Assembly: GCA_023245215.1 (NCBI GenBank)
Contig: JAHFKS010000007.1
Location: 1-39,854, forward strand
DNA from: Candidatus Microgenomates bacterium
GTDB lineage: Bacteria; Patescibacteriota; Microgenomatia; UBA1406; GWC2-37-13
Direction: 5' to 3'
DNA: 39,854 bases
Shown: positions 32,033 through 39,454 of the stretch, piece after piece
Position numbering within the stretch: position 1 is the stretch's first letter
Layout: every line of letters begins with the position of its first letter
The notes under the pieces: generated by a model
Database searches by the model: none
Seen by the model: the letters and a program-made list of their open reading frames with translations, nothing else
Told to the model about the DNA's origin: nothing
Translations under genes and position numbers: made by a program

Positions 32033-33935
32033 TGATGGCTTTTTTCAAAATTATAAAAGAAATTATCACGTTTATCGATTCGCCTACCAGCGTTATCCAA
32101 GAAGAAGCAAAATAACTATAACGTGGTATTAATATTATATTCATAAGCGGGTTGTAAACTAACTGGAAAAGGAAAAGACAAATGACCCATTTAGCCCGTT
32201 TTAAAGCATATAAGCCATTAAGGGCAATAGAGGTAAGAAGAATCATAGGCAAAGCAAAAATGATTATGCGCAAGACCGGAATCCCTGAATGGTAATCCTC
32301 TTTCATGACCAATGGCAATACCAAGGGTGAAAAAACAAAGATTCCTAAAGCAGTTAGGCCGCCGGCCAATAATACTAAAACAAAATCCTTTTTGATTTTC
32401 GAGACAAAGAGATTTTTTCTTTTTTCTTTGGCAAACTTTGCAAACATCGGCATCGAGGAAACGTTGTAAGCAGTCACCATAAACATCAAAGCATCCAAAA
32501 ACTTATATCCGGACGAATAAATCCCCACTTCCTTTGCTCCTTTCATAAAATTAAGAAGCAAAACGTCGGCTTTTGAATAAAAACCTGCGATAAGGCTGAT
32601 CATAAGAAAAACCATTGATTTTTTGGCGATTGCAAGCCAAGCAGATGGGCTGAATTTGAAACCCAAGCCCTTGATCTGTTTTTTTATCAGGAAAAAATTA
32701 AAAATTGCATAAAAACTGTAAAGAATAAAGGTAGCAACAAAAATATAAAACATCCTTCCGGAAAAGAAAACAGTTCCTATAAGCGTTATGACAAGGGTTA
32801 TCTGAAATATCATCGAAACCAAAGAAACCAAATAGGACTTTTCAATTATTGACGAGAAGATGAGAAAACTCCCTGAAAAAGTATTGGCCAGGATGACAAC
32901 CGATGTTAAAATAATTGCCGTTAATATCGCTGGCGGATAACGGAAAATAAAAGCAAAAAGAAGCGTTAATAAAAGAGTCAGAAGAGACAAAACTATCCGG
33001 AAGGAAAAAAGATTTATTGAGCTGTCTTTTTTCTGGCCCGGAAGATAAACTAAACCGTAAGAAGTTGTCCCAAAATCTAAAAGCGGTAAAAACAGACCTA
33101 CGTGAGTCCAGGCTAACGTATAAACGGCATATTCCTGGGGCGGAAAGCTCCTGATTAAAACCAAAAATAGAACGAAATGAAGGATTTTATTGACCAGCGA
33201 AGATATATTTAGGCTGAAAAAACTCAAATAAAAAGGCCTTTTTATGATTTCTTCGTAAATAGTTTTTGGCAGTCTCAAAAGCTCCCGGAGTTTTTGTTTG
33301 GAGCTGCCGTATTTTATTAAAAATTTCAGCCGATTTTTAAATAAATAGTAATTTTTTGCCGGGTTGTCTTTTGAGACTTCAAAGTGCTGGTAAATCTTTG
33401 AAGAATCTATGCCGACTCTAAAACCAGCTTTTCTGGCCCGGTAGCAGTAATCTACCTCTTCATAGTAAAGAAAGTAGCTTTCATCAAATAAACCTATTTT
33501 GTCAACAACGGCCTTATCTATCATCATTAAAGAGCCGGAAACAAAGTCAACTTTTGAGAATTTCGTTCTTGGTTTTTTTTCAGACAAACCACCGCTCATG
33601 CGCCACTTATCTAACTCTCCGCCGTAATATGTCTTTCCTTCCTGGTTCATTGCAAATCCGGATATGTCAAATCGCTTGGCTGCCTGAACAAAGTCAAGAA
33701 AAGTCAAAGCCGCTAAGGATATATCAGGGTTGGCGACAACAATTAATTCACAACCGTCTCTAATAGCTTTTTTTATTCCTTGGTTAACGCCGCCTGCATA
33801 GCCAATATTATTGTCAGTATTATCAATAAAGTAAAGTCTATAATCCTGGATTTTCAACTCTTTAATTTCCTTTTTCAGGCGGTTTATTTCCGATTCCGGC
33901 GTTTTAAATAATACGAATATAAATCCAAATTTCAT
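32016..33935 (-). CDS. Fusion: GT2 glycosyltransferase + MOP-family polysaccharide flippase (Wzx-like)
   Basis: A single 639-residue frame with two functions. Residues 1-215 are a GT2 enzyme of the rhamnosyltransferase type: DNTDNNIGYAGGVNQGI (38-54), NPDI (69-72) as the DxD site and FLYYEEVDYCYRARKAGF (155-172). Residues about 240-639 have about twelve to fourteen hydrophobic helices with the flippase pattern (LVNKILHFVLFLVLIRSF; then LDFGTTSYGLVYL; IYSSGYKFLDALMFMVTAYN in pieces), which export lipid-linked sugar units. Usually these are separate genes. No stop or frameshift is seen at the join (about 216-240). The gene overlaps the previous one by four bases (ATGA). Confidence 0.88.
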   Translation of the reverse strand: MKFGFIFVLFKTPESEINRLKKEIKELKIQDYRLYFIDNTDNNIGYAGGVNQGIKKAIRDGCELIVVANPDISLAALTFLDFVQAAKRFDISGFAMNQEGKTYYGGELDKWRMSGGLSEKKPRTKFSKVDFVSGSLMMIDKAVVDKIGLFDESYFLYYEEVDYCYRARKAGFRVGIDSSKIYQHFEVSKDNPAKNYYLFKNRLKFLIKYGSSKQKLRELLRLPKTIYEEIIKRPFYLSFFSLNISSLVNKILHFVLFLVLIRSFPPQEYAVYTLAWTHVGLFLPLLDFGTTSYGLVYLPGQKKDSSINLFSFRIVLSLLTLLLTLLFAFIFRYPPAILTAIILTSVVILANTFSGSFLIFSSIIEKSYLVSLVSMIFQITLVITLIGTVFFSGRMFYIFVATFILYSFYAIFNFFLIKKQIKGLGFKFSPSAWLAIAKKSMVFLMISLIAGFYSKADVLLLNFMKGAKEVGIYSSGYKFLDALMFMVTAYNVSSMPMFAKFAKEKRKNLFVSKIKKDFVLVLLAGGLTALGIFVFSPLVLPLVMKEDYHSGIPVLRIIIFALPMILLTSIALNGLYALKRAKWVICLFLFQLVYNPLMNIILIPRYSYFASSWITLVGESINVIISFIILKKAINENFR

Positions 33936-34693
33936 TTTTTATAAAAAAATAGTAATAAGTAAGTCAAAAATTCCATATAAACAAATCCCAAATCCAAGGG
34001 AATTCTGAACAGTCCGTCCTTGTAGCCTCCATCTTTTATAAATCTCGCCCAAAACATGTGAACCGGATATAAAAAGATTTTTTTTAAGGAACTTTTTTCT
34101 TTTTTTGATGCTTTTATTTTGGCTATTTTGACAGCATAATCAGTAAACTTACGATATACCTGTCCAAAAGACCGGTAGGAATAGTGGAGGATTTTACATT
34201 TTAGTTTCCCTATCCTGCCTTTTTTGACAAATAATTTATTGTGGACAATTGATGGTTTTATTTCCAAAGAATCCCTCTGAAAAAGTCTGACCATTTTATA
34301 ATTTTCTCCGCCGTAATTTAAGGGTTTTCCGAGAAAATAGTTTTGGTAAGGTATTTCATAGGCGGCAAATTCTTGCTTGTCATCCTGAACTAATTTAAGG
34401 ATCTCTTTCTTCAATTTATCAGAAACAACTTCATCGCTATCCAAAATTAACACCCAATCTCCACTCAAATGTTTTAAACCGTACGATCTTTGTTTTCCAA
34501 TATCATCGAATTCTTTAACTAAAACTTTATAGACTTTCGACTCTAAGACTTTATGAACTATCTCGAGTGTTTTATCCTTTGAATTACTATCAACGACAAT
34601 AATCTCTCCCAAATTCTTTACGGATTCTAAGGTATTTTTAATCGTGTCCTCGTTGTTTTTACTGATTACCAAAACAGATAAACTTGCTTTCAT
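33932..34693 (-). CDS. Glycosyltransferase family 2
   Basis: GT-A enzyme of about 253 residues: MKASLSVLVISKNNEDTIK, VVDSNSKDKT and DSDEVVSDKLK as the metal site. FDDIGKQRSYGLKHL and NKLFVKKGRIGKL are as in WaaE-like transferases, and it is a paralogue of the enzyme at 30345-31094. ATG 34693 is taken as start; a TTG at 34702 is the alternative. TATAAT (34704-34709) ends ten bases before ATG. A stretch (EILKLVQDDK, 34376-34405) looks like a dispersed repeat. It is the first gene of the polysaccharide operon and divergent from the phosphodiester-glycosidase gene. Confidence 0.88.
   Translation of the reverse strand: MKASLSVLVISKNNEDTIKNTLESVKNLGEIIVVDSNSKDKTLEIVHKVLESKVYKVLVKEFDDIGKQRSYGLKHLSGDWVLILDSDEVVSDKLKKEILKLVQDDKQEFAAYEIPYQNYFLGKPLNYGGENYKMVRLFQRDSLEIKPSIVHNKLFVKKGRIGKLKCKILHYSYRSFGQVYRKFTDYAVKIAKIKASKKEKSSLKKIFLYPVHMFWARFIKDGGYKDGLFRIPLDLGFVYMEFLTYLLLFFYKK
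34376..34405. repeat. Possible dispersed repeat inside the first glycosyltransferase gene
   Basis: The plus strand reads CTTGTCATCCTGAAC then TAATTTAAGGATCTC, which resembles the common intergenic repeat CTTGTCATCCTGAxC-x-AAGGATCTC. It codes EILKLVQDDK on the minus strand. The paralogue aligned at this place is only two or three residues shorter, so this may be chance. Low confidence. Confidence 0.3.
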
Positions 34694-34702
34694 AACAATC
34701 AA

Positions 34703-34710
34703 TATTATAC
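34703..34710. promoter_or_regulatory. Bidirectional promoter between the polysaccharide operon and the glycosidase gene
   Basis: The near-palindrome AATATTATAC reads TATAAT (34704-34709) on the minus strand, ending ten bases before ATG 34693, and TATTAT/TTATAC on the plus strand, ending 9-11 bases before ATG 34720. Both directions share the same melting region. Confidence 0.5.
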
Positions 34711-34719
34711 ACTGTAACT

Positions 34720-35898
34720 ATGTTTAAAAAATTCCTTAAGAAGTACCAATTTGCCGAAACTATTTTCACGATAATTGTAATCGGCGGATTGATTTACGGC
34801 GCTTATTACTACTACAAAAAAACCACTTCGCAAATTGCTTCGCTCTATTCGACCAAGCTGAAAACCGAAAGAACTTTGAGTTCAATTTCGACGGAATTAA
34901 AAGGTCTCAAAAACCAAGATCAATATAAAATCAACAAAGACCTCGAGGGAAAAATTAAAAATATTGAAACTTCTTATGACCAAACGGTGAAGATTTATGA
35001 GAAGCTTCTGGATTTAAAAAATCAAACAAAAAATACAAAAAAACTTGACGATTTATTTGCGGAAATCCTTAGTTTATTGTCTCAGAGAAACTATTCTTCG
35101 GCAGAAGCCGATTTGACTTTATTGGGCAGGCAGATTGACGAAGAAAAACAAAAAATCGCCGCTTCTTTTCAAATTCCCGCCAACGTCAAGGAAAGCAACA
35201 CGCCGCCAGGCAATGGCTTCAGCAGCCAAGTCGTCAAGAGCGATATCGGCGACTTTCTTGTCTATATCGTTGCCGCAGATCTTAATTCTACAAGAGTAAT
35301 TGTTGATTCGGCCTCTGATTCAGACTGCAAAAGTGACTGCCCGGTTCTGTCACTGGGCGATTATGTATCGAGAAGCGGCGCCTTTGCCGGAATAAACGGC
35401 TCTTATTTCTGTCCGGCTGACTATCCCAGCTGTTCTGATAAGAAAAATTCATTTGACACTCTTTTAATGAACAAAAACAAAAAATATATCAATTCCGACA
35501 ATAACGTATACAGTACGGTACCCGCAGTTATATTCAACGGCAACTCGGCCAGATTTGTCGGCCAGTCACTCGAATGGGGCCGCGACACTGGTGTAGACGC
35601 GGTCCTGGCCATGCAGCCCCTGCTTGTTTCCGGCGGCAATGTCATTTTTAACGGCGACGGAGAACCAAAACGGGGTTCAAAAGGCTCACGGAGCTTCGTC
35701 GGCGCGTCAGGATCAACTGCCTACATCGGCGTAGTTTTTAACGCTACGGTGGCCGAAGCTGCCCACGTCATAAAAACCATGGGTATACAAAATGCCCTCA
35801 ATCTCGACGACGGCGGGTCTACAGCGCTATGGAGTGGCGGATACAAAACCGGACCGGGGCGCAATCTTCCCAACGCCCTTCTTTTTATCGGAAAGTAA
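34720..35898 (+). CDS. Membrane-anchored phosphodiester glycosidase (NAGPA) domain protein
   Basis: A 392-residue protein: N-terminal helix (about 12-32), coiled coil (about 33-150) and a NAGPA-type domain (about 165-392). Diagnostic segments are AFAGINGSYF (221-230), AMQPLLVSGG (297-306), GSRSFVGAS (322-330) and ALNLDDGGSTALW (359-371). This domain, first known from the human mannose-6-phosphate uncovering enzyme, cleaves sugar phosphodiesters and in bacteria is linked to teichoic-acid-like polymers and exopolysaccharide. Two Cys pairs (203/207 and 231/238) could form disulfides outside the cell. It is divergent from the polysaccharide operon and shares its promoter region, which suggests joint control. 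Confidence 0.85.
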   Translation: MFKKFLKKYQFAETIFTIIVIGGLIYGAYYYYKKTTSQIASLYSTKLKTERTLSSISTELKGLKNQDQYKINKDLEGKIKNIETSYDQTVKIYEKLLDLKNQTKNTKKLDDLFAEILSLLSQRNYSSAEADLTLLGRQIDEEKQKIAASFQIPANVKESNTPPGNGFSSQVVKSDIGDFLVYIVAADLNSTRVIVDSASDSDCKSDCPVLSLGDYVSRSGAFAGINGSYFCPADYPSCSDKKNSFDTLLMNKNKKYINSDNNVYSTVPAVIFNGNSARFVGQSLEWGRDTGVDAVLAMQPLLVSGGNVIFNGDGEPKRGSKGSRSFVGASGSTAYIGVVFNATVAEAAHVIKTMGIQNALNLDDGGSTALWSGGYKTGPGRNLPNALLFIGK

Positions 35899-35930
35899 TA
35901 GTTTAGGCTTTCTTTAGGCTCCGTTATTGG

Positions 35931-35936
35931 TATAAT
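35931..35936 (+). promoter_or_regulatory. Extended -10 box of the gene at 35945
   Basis: TGGTATAAT, with TATAAT at 35931-35936, ends eight bases before ATG 35945. Nearly leaderless start; -35 weak. Confidence 0.55.
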
Positions 35937-35944
35937 ATACATTA

Positions 35945-36463
35945 ATGAAACCAGAAACTAAGGCAAATAAACCGTTTAATTTTGCTGTGGCAACTTTTAG
36001 AACTATCACCTACGAATTTGAAAGGTATCACGTCCCTTTATTTCGCGGAAATCAACTTACCATTTGGGACTATTTGTTTTCCTCAAATCCTATTTTAAAA
36101 AGTGAGGCTTTTGACACTTTAAAAGTATTACCCCACAAAACTCAAAAAGAGAGATTTTCAAAAGTAATGCAAACTTTGCAAAACGCCGTAAATAATCAGC
36201 ATTTTGAAAATATATCAATCGACCCTAGAAAAGAATTTGATGAATCTTATGCAAGTGATAAGGACGCTTCAACATTTCTTTATCTTTTGACTCTCGGCGC
36301 CAGTGCAAAAGACAACGTCTTCTATGAAAGAACCAGACAGTTTTTTCTCATCCAGCTGTCAGAATTGGCGGAAAAGTTAAAAAGGCCGTGCAGTACGTTA
36401 ACACTCTCTGACATAACTCGCGAGATATTAAATGGAAAATTTAAATTAGACTTGCCTGCTTAA
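35945..36463 (+). CDS. Hypothetical helical protein
   Basis: I do not recognise a family. The 172-residue soluble product is mostly helical, with aromatic N-terminal segments (FNFAVATFRTITYEFERYHVPLF), a middle with NPILKSEAF and KVLPHKTQKERFSK, and a C-terminal helix-rich half (FLYLLTLGASAKDN, QFFLIQLSELAEKLKR). No signal peptide, membrane helix or Cys cluster (one Cys at about 153). An extended -10 ends eight bases before ATG. The stop lies one base from the stop of the convergent RnfD-like gene. The clean promoter and length support a real gene. Confidence 0.65.
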   Translation: MKPETKANKPFNFAVATFRTITYEFERYHVPLFRGNQLTIWDYLFSSNPILKSEAFDTLKVLPHKTQKERFSKVMQTLQNAVNNQHFENISIDPRKEFDESYASDKDASTFLYLLTLGASAKDNVFYERTRQFFLIQLSELAEKLKRPCSTLTLSDITREILNGKFKLDLPA

Positions 36464-36464
36464 T

Positions 36465-37178
36465 CTATCTTCTATCGAAAAAAATAAGATTTGCGAAAAG
36501 AAGCGAACCTAGAAAGATATCAGGAACAAATAAAAATCTGGACAAAATTAATGACAACACTGCTGCTGATATACCGAATAAAGCCTGATATAAAGGTTTA
36601 TTAGGTGAAGTCATTGGTTCGGGAAGCATGATTAAAACAAAAAATATTAACACTGGATCTAAAAGATTTATTTCATGGCTGATAAAAAAAGTCGAAAAAA
36701 TATAGACAGCATAAAACGACAAAATCATATAGATTTTTCGCGACCTAAAAATTGACACGTATCCTGACAGTAAAACCAAAGGCAAAACATTGGCGATGCC
36801 CGACCAAGACACTGAAGTTTTGAAAAGCAGGGATCCAAAAAATAACCCGAAAGTCGCCGGGTTGAAAATATGCCGGCCTTTTAATTTGATAAAGTGCTTT
36901 GAGGCAATTGCCAGGACGACAATAGCGAACATCTCTAAAAGCTGATTTTTTGGTGAATTGAGGAGTCCAACTATCAACCCTGTGGCTATTGCCGCCGAAA
37001 GTAAAAAGGGTTTTATTTTCTTGGCCCATACAAATAAATAGTCAACCAGAACAGCCAAGATTACGGTAAAACTGTAATAAATTAAAAGATACGGAGAAAA
37101 CTTTGCTAAAAGGTTGGCTAAAATGAAGCAAAAAAGAAATATTGCCAACTGTACCTTAGGAGTAGAAAGATATTTCAT
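36465..37178 (-). CDS. RnfD/NqrB-like membrane protein
   Basis: A 237-residue protein with about eight helices. The segment ASKHFIKLKGRHIFNPATFG (92-111) and the preceding SAAIATGLIVGLL follow the NQR2/RnfD/RnfE family, whose full members hold a covalently bound flavin and take part in Na+ or H+ pumping electron transport. The late MLPEPMTSP resembles the family's 'DPxTSP' region. The usual S-G-A-T-type flavin attachment motif is not seen, and no rnfABCEG or nqr genes are in the window. So it is an orphan relative with unknown role, perhaps flavin or cofactor related. Family membership is moderate to good. Confidence 0.65.
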   Translation of the reverse strand: MKYLSTPKVQLAIFLFCFILANLLAKFSPYLLIYYSFTVILAVLVDYLFVWAKKIKPFLLSAAIATGLIVGLLNSPKNQLLEMFAIVVLAIASKHFIKLKGRHIFNPATFGLFFGSLLFKTSVSWSGIANVLPLVLLSGYVSIFRSRKIYMILSFYAVYIFSTFFISHEINLLDPVLIFFVLIMLPEPMTSPNKPLYQALFGISAAVLSLILSRFLFVPDIFLGSLLFANLIFFDRR

Positions 37179-37205
37179 TTAACTAGATGATAATAAGTTT
37201 TCACC

Positions 37206-37238
37206 AAAAAAACAACCCACCGGCTTCCCGATGGGTTG
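37206..37238 (-). terminator. Intrinsic terminator of the secreted lectin-like gene
   Basis: On the minus strand CAACCCA and TGGGTTG pair, with an inner CGG/CCG and a CTTC/GAAG loop, followed by seven T (37206-37212). It starts 18 bases after the stop codon at 37256. It is the only fully standard Rho-independent terminator seen in the window. Confidence 0.9.
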
Positions 37239-37255
37239 ATAAGATAAAAGTGAAT

Positions 37256-38710
37256 TTAGTTATGGACAACCAAATTCCCACCAGTTATCGGATACATTCC
37301 GACTGGCGCTGTACCATTTTCGCACCAAGATTTAGCAGTTGCCAAATCACTACTAACTGTATGTCCATAAAGGTCGCCGTTCGTCCCAGGCGTTCCTCCA
37401 TCTTTCACATAAGAAACAACGTAAAGTCCTGTCAAACCGGGCCAACCGGCCGGAATCTGAAACATAAACCATCCTTCTTTAGTTAAAGGTTTTACATTCG
37501 CACACATAACCTTTGCCTCATAATGTAGCAACCCAGGATAATCATAATTCCAATATTCTATTTCTCCTTTGTCTTTAGGCGATACACCAAAGTCAAAAGC
37601 ACTGAATTCCATTTTTTGATTTGGATTTCCCATAATTATTTCTCCGGTTGCCTTTCCGGCAAGATTATTATCATGATCATTTTCATGTGGAATATCTCTA
37701 TCTCTTTTGTGTTCTTTATCATTGTGATGATCACGATTATCTTCGTCTATCTTGTCTTTTCTTTCGACATAACTTACACAGGCTCCTTGATTCTTAAAAA
37801 CCGGATTATTAAATATTTTCCAACCATTATTTTTACATTGGTTTTTATTGGTTGGTGGACCGACTAAAACCGGCGGAATTGGACCTGAAAGCGAGGAAAA
37901 ATTATCGAATAAAAATCCTTTCCCTAAATCTTCTGGGATTGCAGCGCCGCTTGATCGAAAAATCACAGTTTTAGTTATTCTTGGACTTTGTTCAGCGGAT
38001 GCTTCCGGATCATATCTGTAATAATTTTCCCAGCTCGTTCCCGTTTGGACTAAAACTCCATCAATCCATACTTTAACGATGTCATTTGACGGCCCATCTA
38101 AAACATCTAGAGTTAATTTAACTGTATGAGGAATTGCGCGGTTAAGACCTGTTGCAATTTGCGTTTCAACAAAGTTCGCAGGGTTTGATGTTCCTTGAAC
38201 ATCAACAAAAAAAACATCAATTCCTGCCGTTCCATCCTCAAAACGTAAATAGCTCATTCTGGAACCGTCCCCTCTATCTGGTGAAACAGAAGAATGCAGT
38301 CCTGGTTGTTGTGAACCTGGCACTGTAGAAGCAATGTCAAATTGCATTTCAAAATGGCGTTGCAAAGTACCAGTACTAAAAGATCCTGCAGTTGAATCCG
38401 CTTCTCCAACAGCATTAAAAAGTGGTTTTGCAAATACCTGATCACCGAAACAACCGCTTGTAACAGCATCTGAAATTCTCAATGACTGAGCTCCAAAAGT
38501 TGAATATCCAAAGCTTCCGTCCACTTTTTGATCATATAAAGCACAACCTGATCCTGTCGCGCCTAAACTTGACCATCCATCTTGTCCATTAATAACACCT
38601 GTTGTATATGGTGGATTCTCGAAATTTACAGAAACGGAATCGGCAAATGCCGGTCCTACATAAAATATAATTGCCAAAAAAAGTAATATGCTTATAAATA
38701 ATTTTTTCAT
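37256..38710 (-). CDS. Large secreted multi-domain protein with lectin-like N-terminus
   Basis: A 484-residue exported protein. The signal peptide is MKKLFISILLFLAIIFYVGP then AFA-DSV (cleavage after residue 23). Residues about 25-280 look like a concanavalin-A/LamG-type beta sandwich (NFENPPYTTG, LRISDAVTSG, VKVWIDGVLVQTG, FLFDNFSS). Then comes CKNNGWKIFNNPVFKNQGAC (292-311), a short Cys-bounded segment found in many secreted proteins. A His/Asp/Lys-rich stretch (about 316-352) may bind metal. The last 130 residues form another beta domain (YEAKVMCANV, GLYVVSYVKDGG). No membrane anchor or sorting motif, so it is likely released. Strong promoter, strong Shine-Dalgarno and terminator point to high expression. 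No enzyme motif is recognised. Confidence 0.75.
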   Translation of the reverse strand: MKKLFISILLFLAIIFYVGPAFADSVSVNFENPPYTTGVINGQDGWSSLGATGSGCALYDQKVDGSFGYSTFGAQSLRISDAVTSGCFGDQVFAKPLFNAVGEADSTAGSFSTGTLQRHFEMQFDIASTVPGSQQPGLHSSVSPDRGDGSRMSYLRFEDGTAGIDVFFVDVQGTSNPANFVETQIATGLNRAIPHTVKLTLDVLDGPSNDIVKVWIDGVLVQTGTSWENYYRYDPEASAEQSPRITKTVIFRSSGAAIPEDLGKGFLFDNFSSLSGPIPPVLVGPPTNKNQCKNNGWKIFNNPVFKNQGACVSYVERKDKIDEDNRDHHNDKEHKRDRDIPHENDHDNNLAGKATGEIIMGNPNQKMEFSAFDFGVSPKDKGEIEYWNYDYPGLLHYEAKVMCANVKPLTKEGWFMFQIPAGWPGLTGLYVVSYVKDGGTPGTNGDLYGHTVSSDLATAKSWCENGTAPVGMYPITGGNLVVHN

Positions 38711-38718
38711 TTATTTTT

Positions 38719-38728
38719 CACCTCCCTT
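38719..38728 (-). promoter_or_regulatory. Strong Shine-Dalgarno site of the secreted protein
   Basis: AAGGGAGGTG on the minus strand, eight bases before ATG 38710, the best ribosome binding site in the window. It contrasts with the leaderless pattern of most other genes. Confidence 0.8.
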
Positions 38729-38751
38729 CCTGAAGATTTTTGAAGCTAAAC

Positions 38752-38769
38752 TGTTGACTATAATCAACA
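38752..38769. promoter_or_regulatory. Inverted repeat at the predicted mRNA 5' end of the secreted protein
   Basis: TGTTGA and TCAACA are separated by six bases (CTATAA). The repeat starts within a few bases of the predicted transcription start near 38772. It could be an operator or a 5' stabilising stem-loop. Confidence 0.45.
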
Positions 38770-38778
38770 TATGTAAGA

Positions 38779-38807
38779 AAGATAGCAGGAGTTTTTAATG
38801 GTTTCAA
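38779..38807 (-). promoter_or_regulatory. Promoter of the secreted protein gene
   Basis: TTGAAA (38802-38807), exactly 17 bases, TATCTT (38779-38784) with TGC before the -10 (extended). Predicted start near 38772, giving a leader of about 62 bases. Confidence 0.65.
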
Positions 38808-38851
38808 ATATTACCTTTTTTATACAAGTTTAAACAGGCTGTTATATTTAT

Positions 38852-39454
38852 TTACTGTGAGATTTTTGCTTGAATAATCAGTCTCTTCAACGTAGTTCCG
38901 GGAGGCCAGCAGGTCATTAATGTTAAAGTGGAGTCCGGGCTGGAAGCTGGGTTTAAAAATGAAACATTTTTGGGGTCGACGAATTTTTTCGCGGTTACTT
39001 TATATACGTATTTTTTATTAGCATAGTAGACATCTATCTCGTCGTCTTTCTCCAATTTATGCAAAAGGTAAAAAACCGAGTTATAGCGGTTGGCGTCATA
39101 CCAGTTTCCCGAAGAATGGGCAAAGATAAAGCTGTTGCCTCCGAATCCCGGAAATGCCGTTCCTTTGGCGTGGGCGACACCTTTTGTCAGCGCCCATTGG
39201 TACTCTTTGCTGTTATAAGGATCGACATTGGCGACCACTTTGGCATTGGCAAGGATTTTTGGTATGACTATGCCGAAATCAGTATCAACCGGAGTGATTT
39301 TTTTGGCTGCCGTTAAGGGTTTCAGGCTATATTTTGCTTCTTCTTTGATAACCGGGAAAAAAGTCAATAAAAAGATAGATAAACCGCTTAGAAATAGCAC
39401 CAAACCGGCGACTATGAAGAAATTATTGGTTTTGGCTGGCTTTTTTGAAGGCAT
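38852..39454 (-). CDS. Sortase
   Basis: A cysteine transpeptidase that links surface proteins to the envelope. An N-terminal membrane helix (about 11-34) is followed by the sortase beta-barrel. The catalytic triad is His113 (FAHSSG), Cys182 (LTLMTCWPPG) and Arg191 (TTLKRL). The order and spacing fit; the TCWPPGTT loop resembles class E/D-like sortases common in Patescibacteria. 200 residues. Its first 32 bases overlap the end of the surface-protein gene, so the pair is coupled and the neighbour is a likely substrate. No promoter was seen between the two. Confidence 0.92.
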   Translation of the reverse strand: MPSKKPAKTNNFFIVAGLVLFLSGLSIFLLTFFPVIKEEAKYSLKPLTAAKKITPVDTDFGIVIPKILANAKVVANVDPYNSKEYQWALTKGVAHAKGTAFPGFGGNSFIFAHSSGNWYDANRYNSVFYLLHKLEKDDEIDVYYANKKYVYKVTAKKFVDPKNVSFLNPASSPDSTLTLMTCWPPGTTLKRLIIQAKISQ

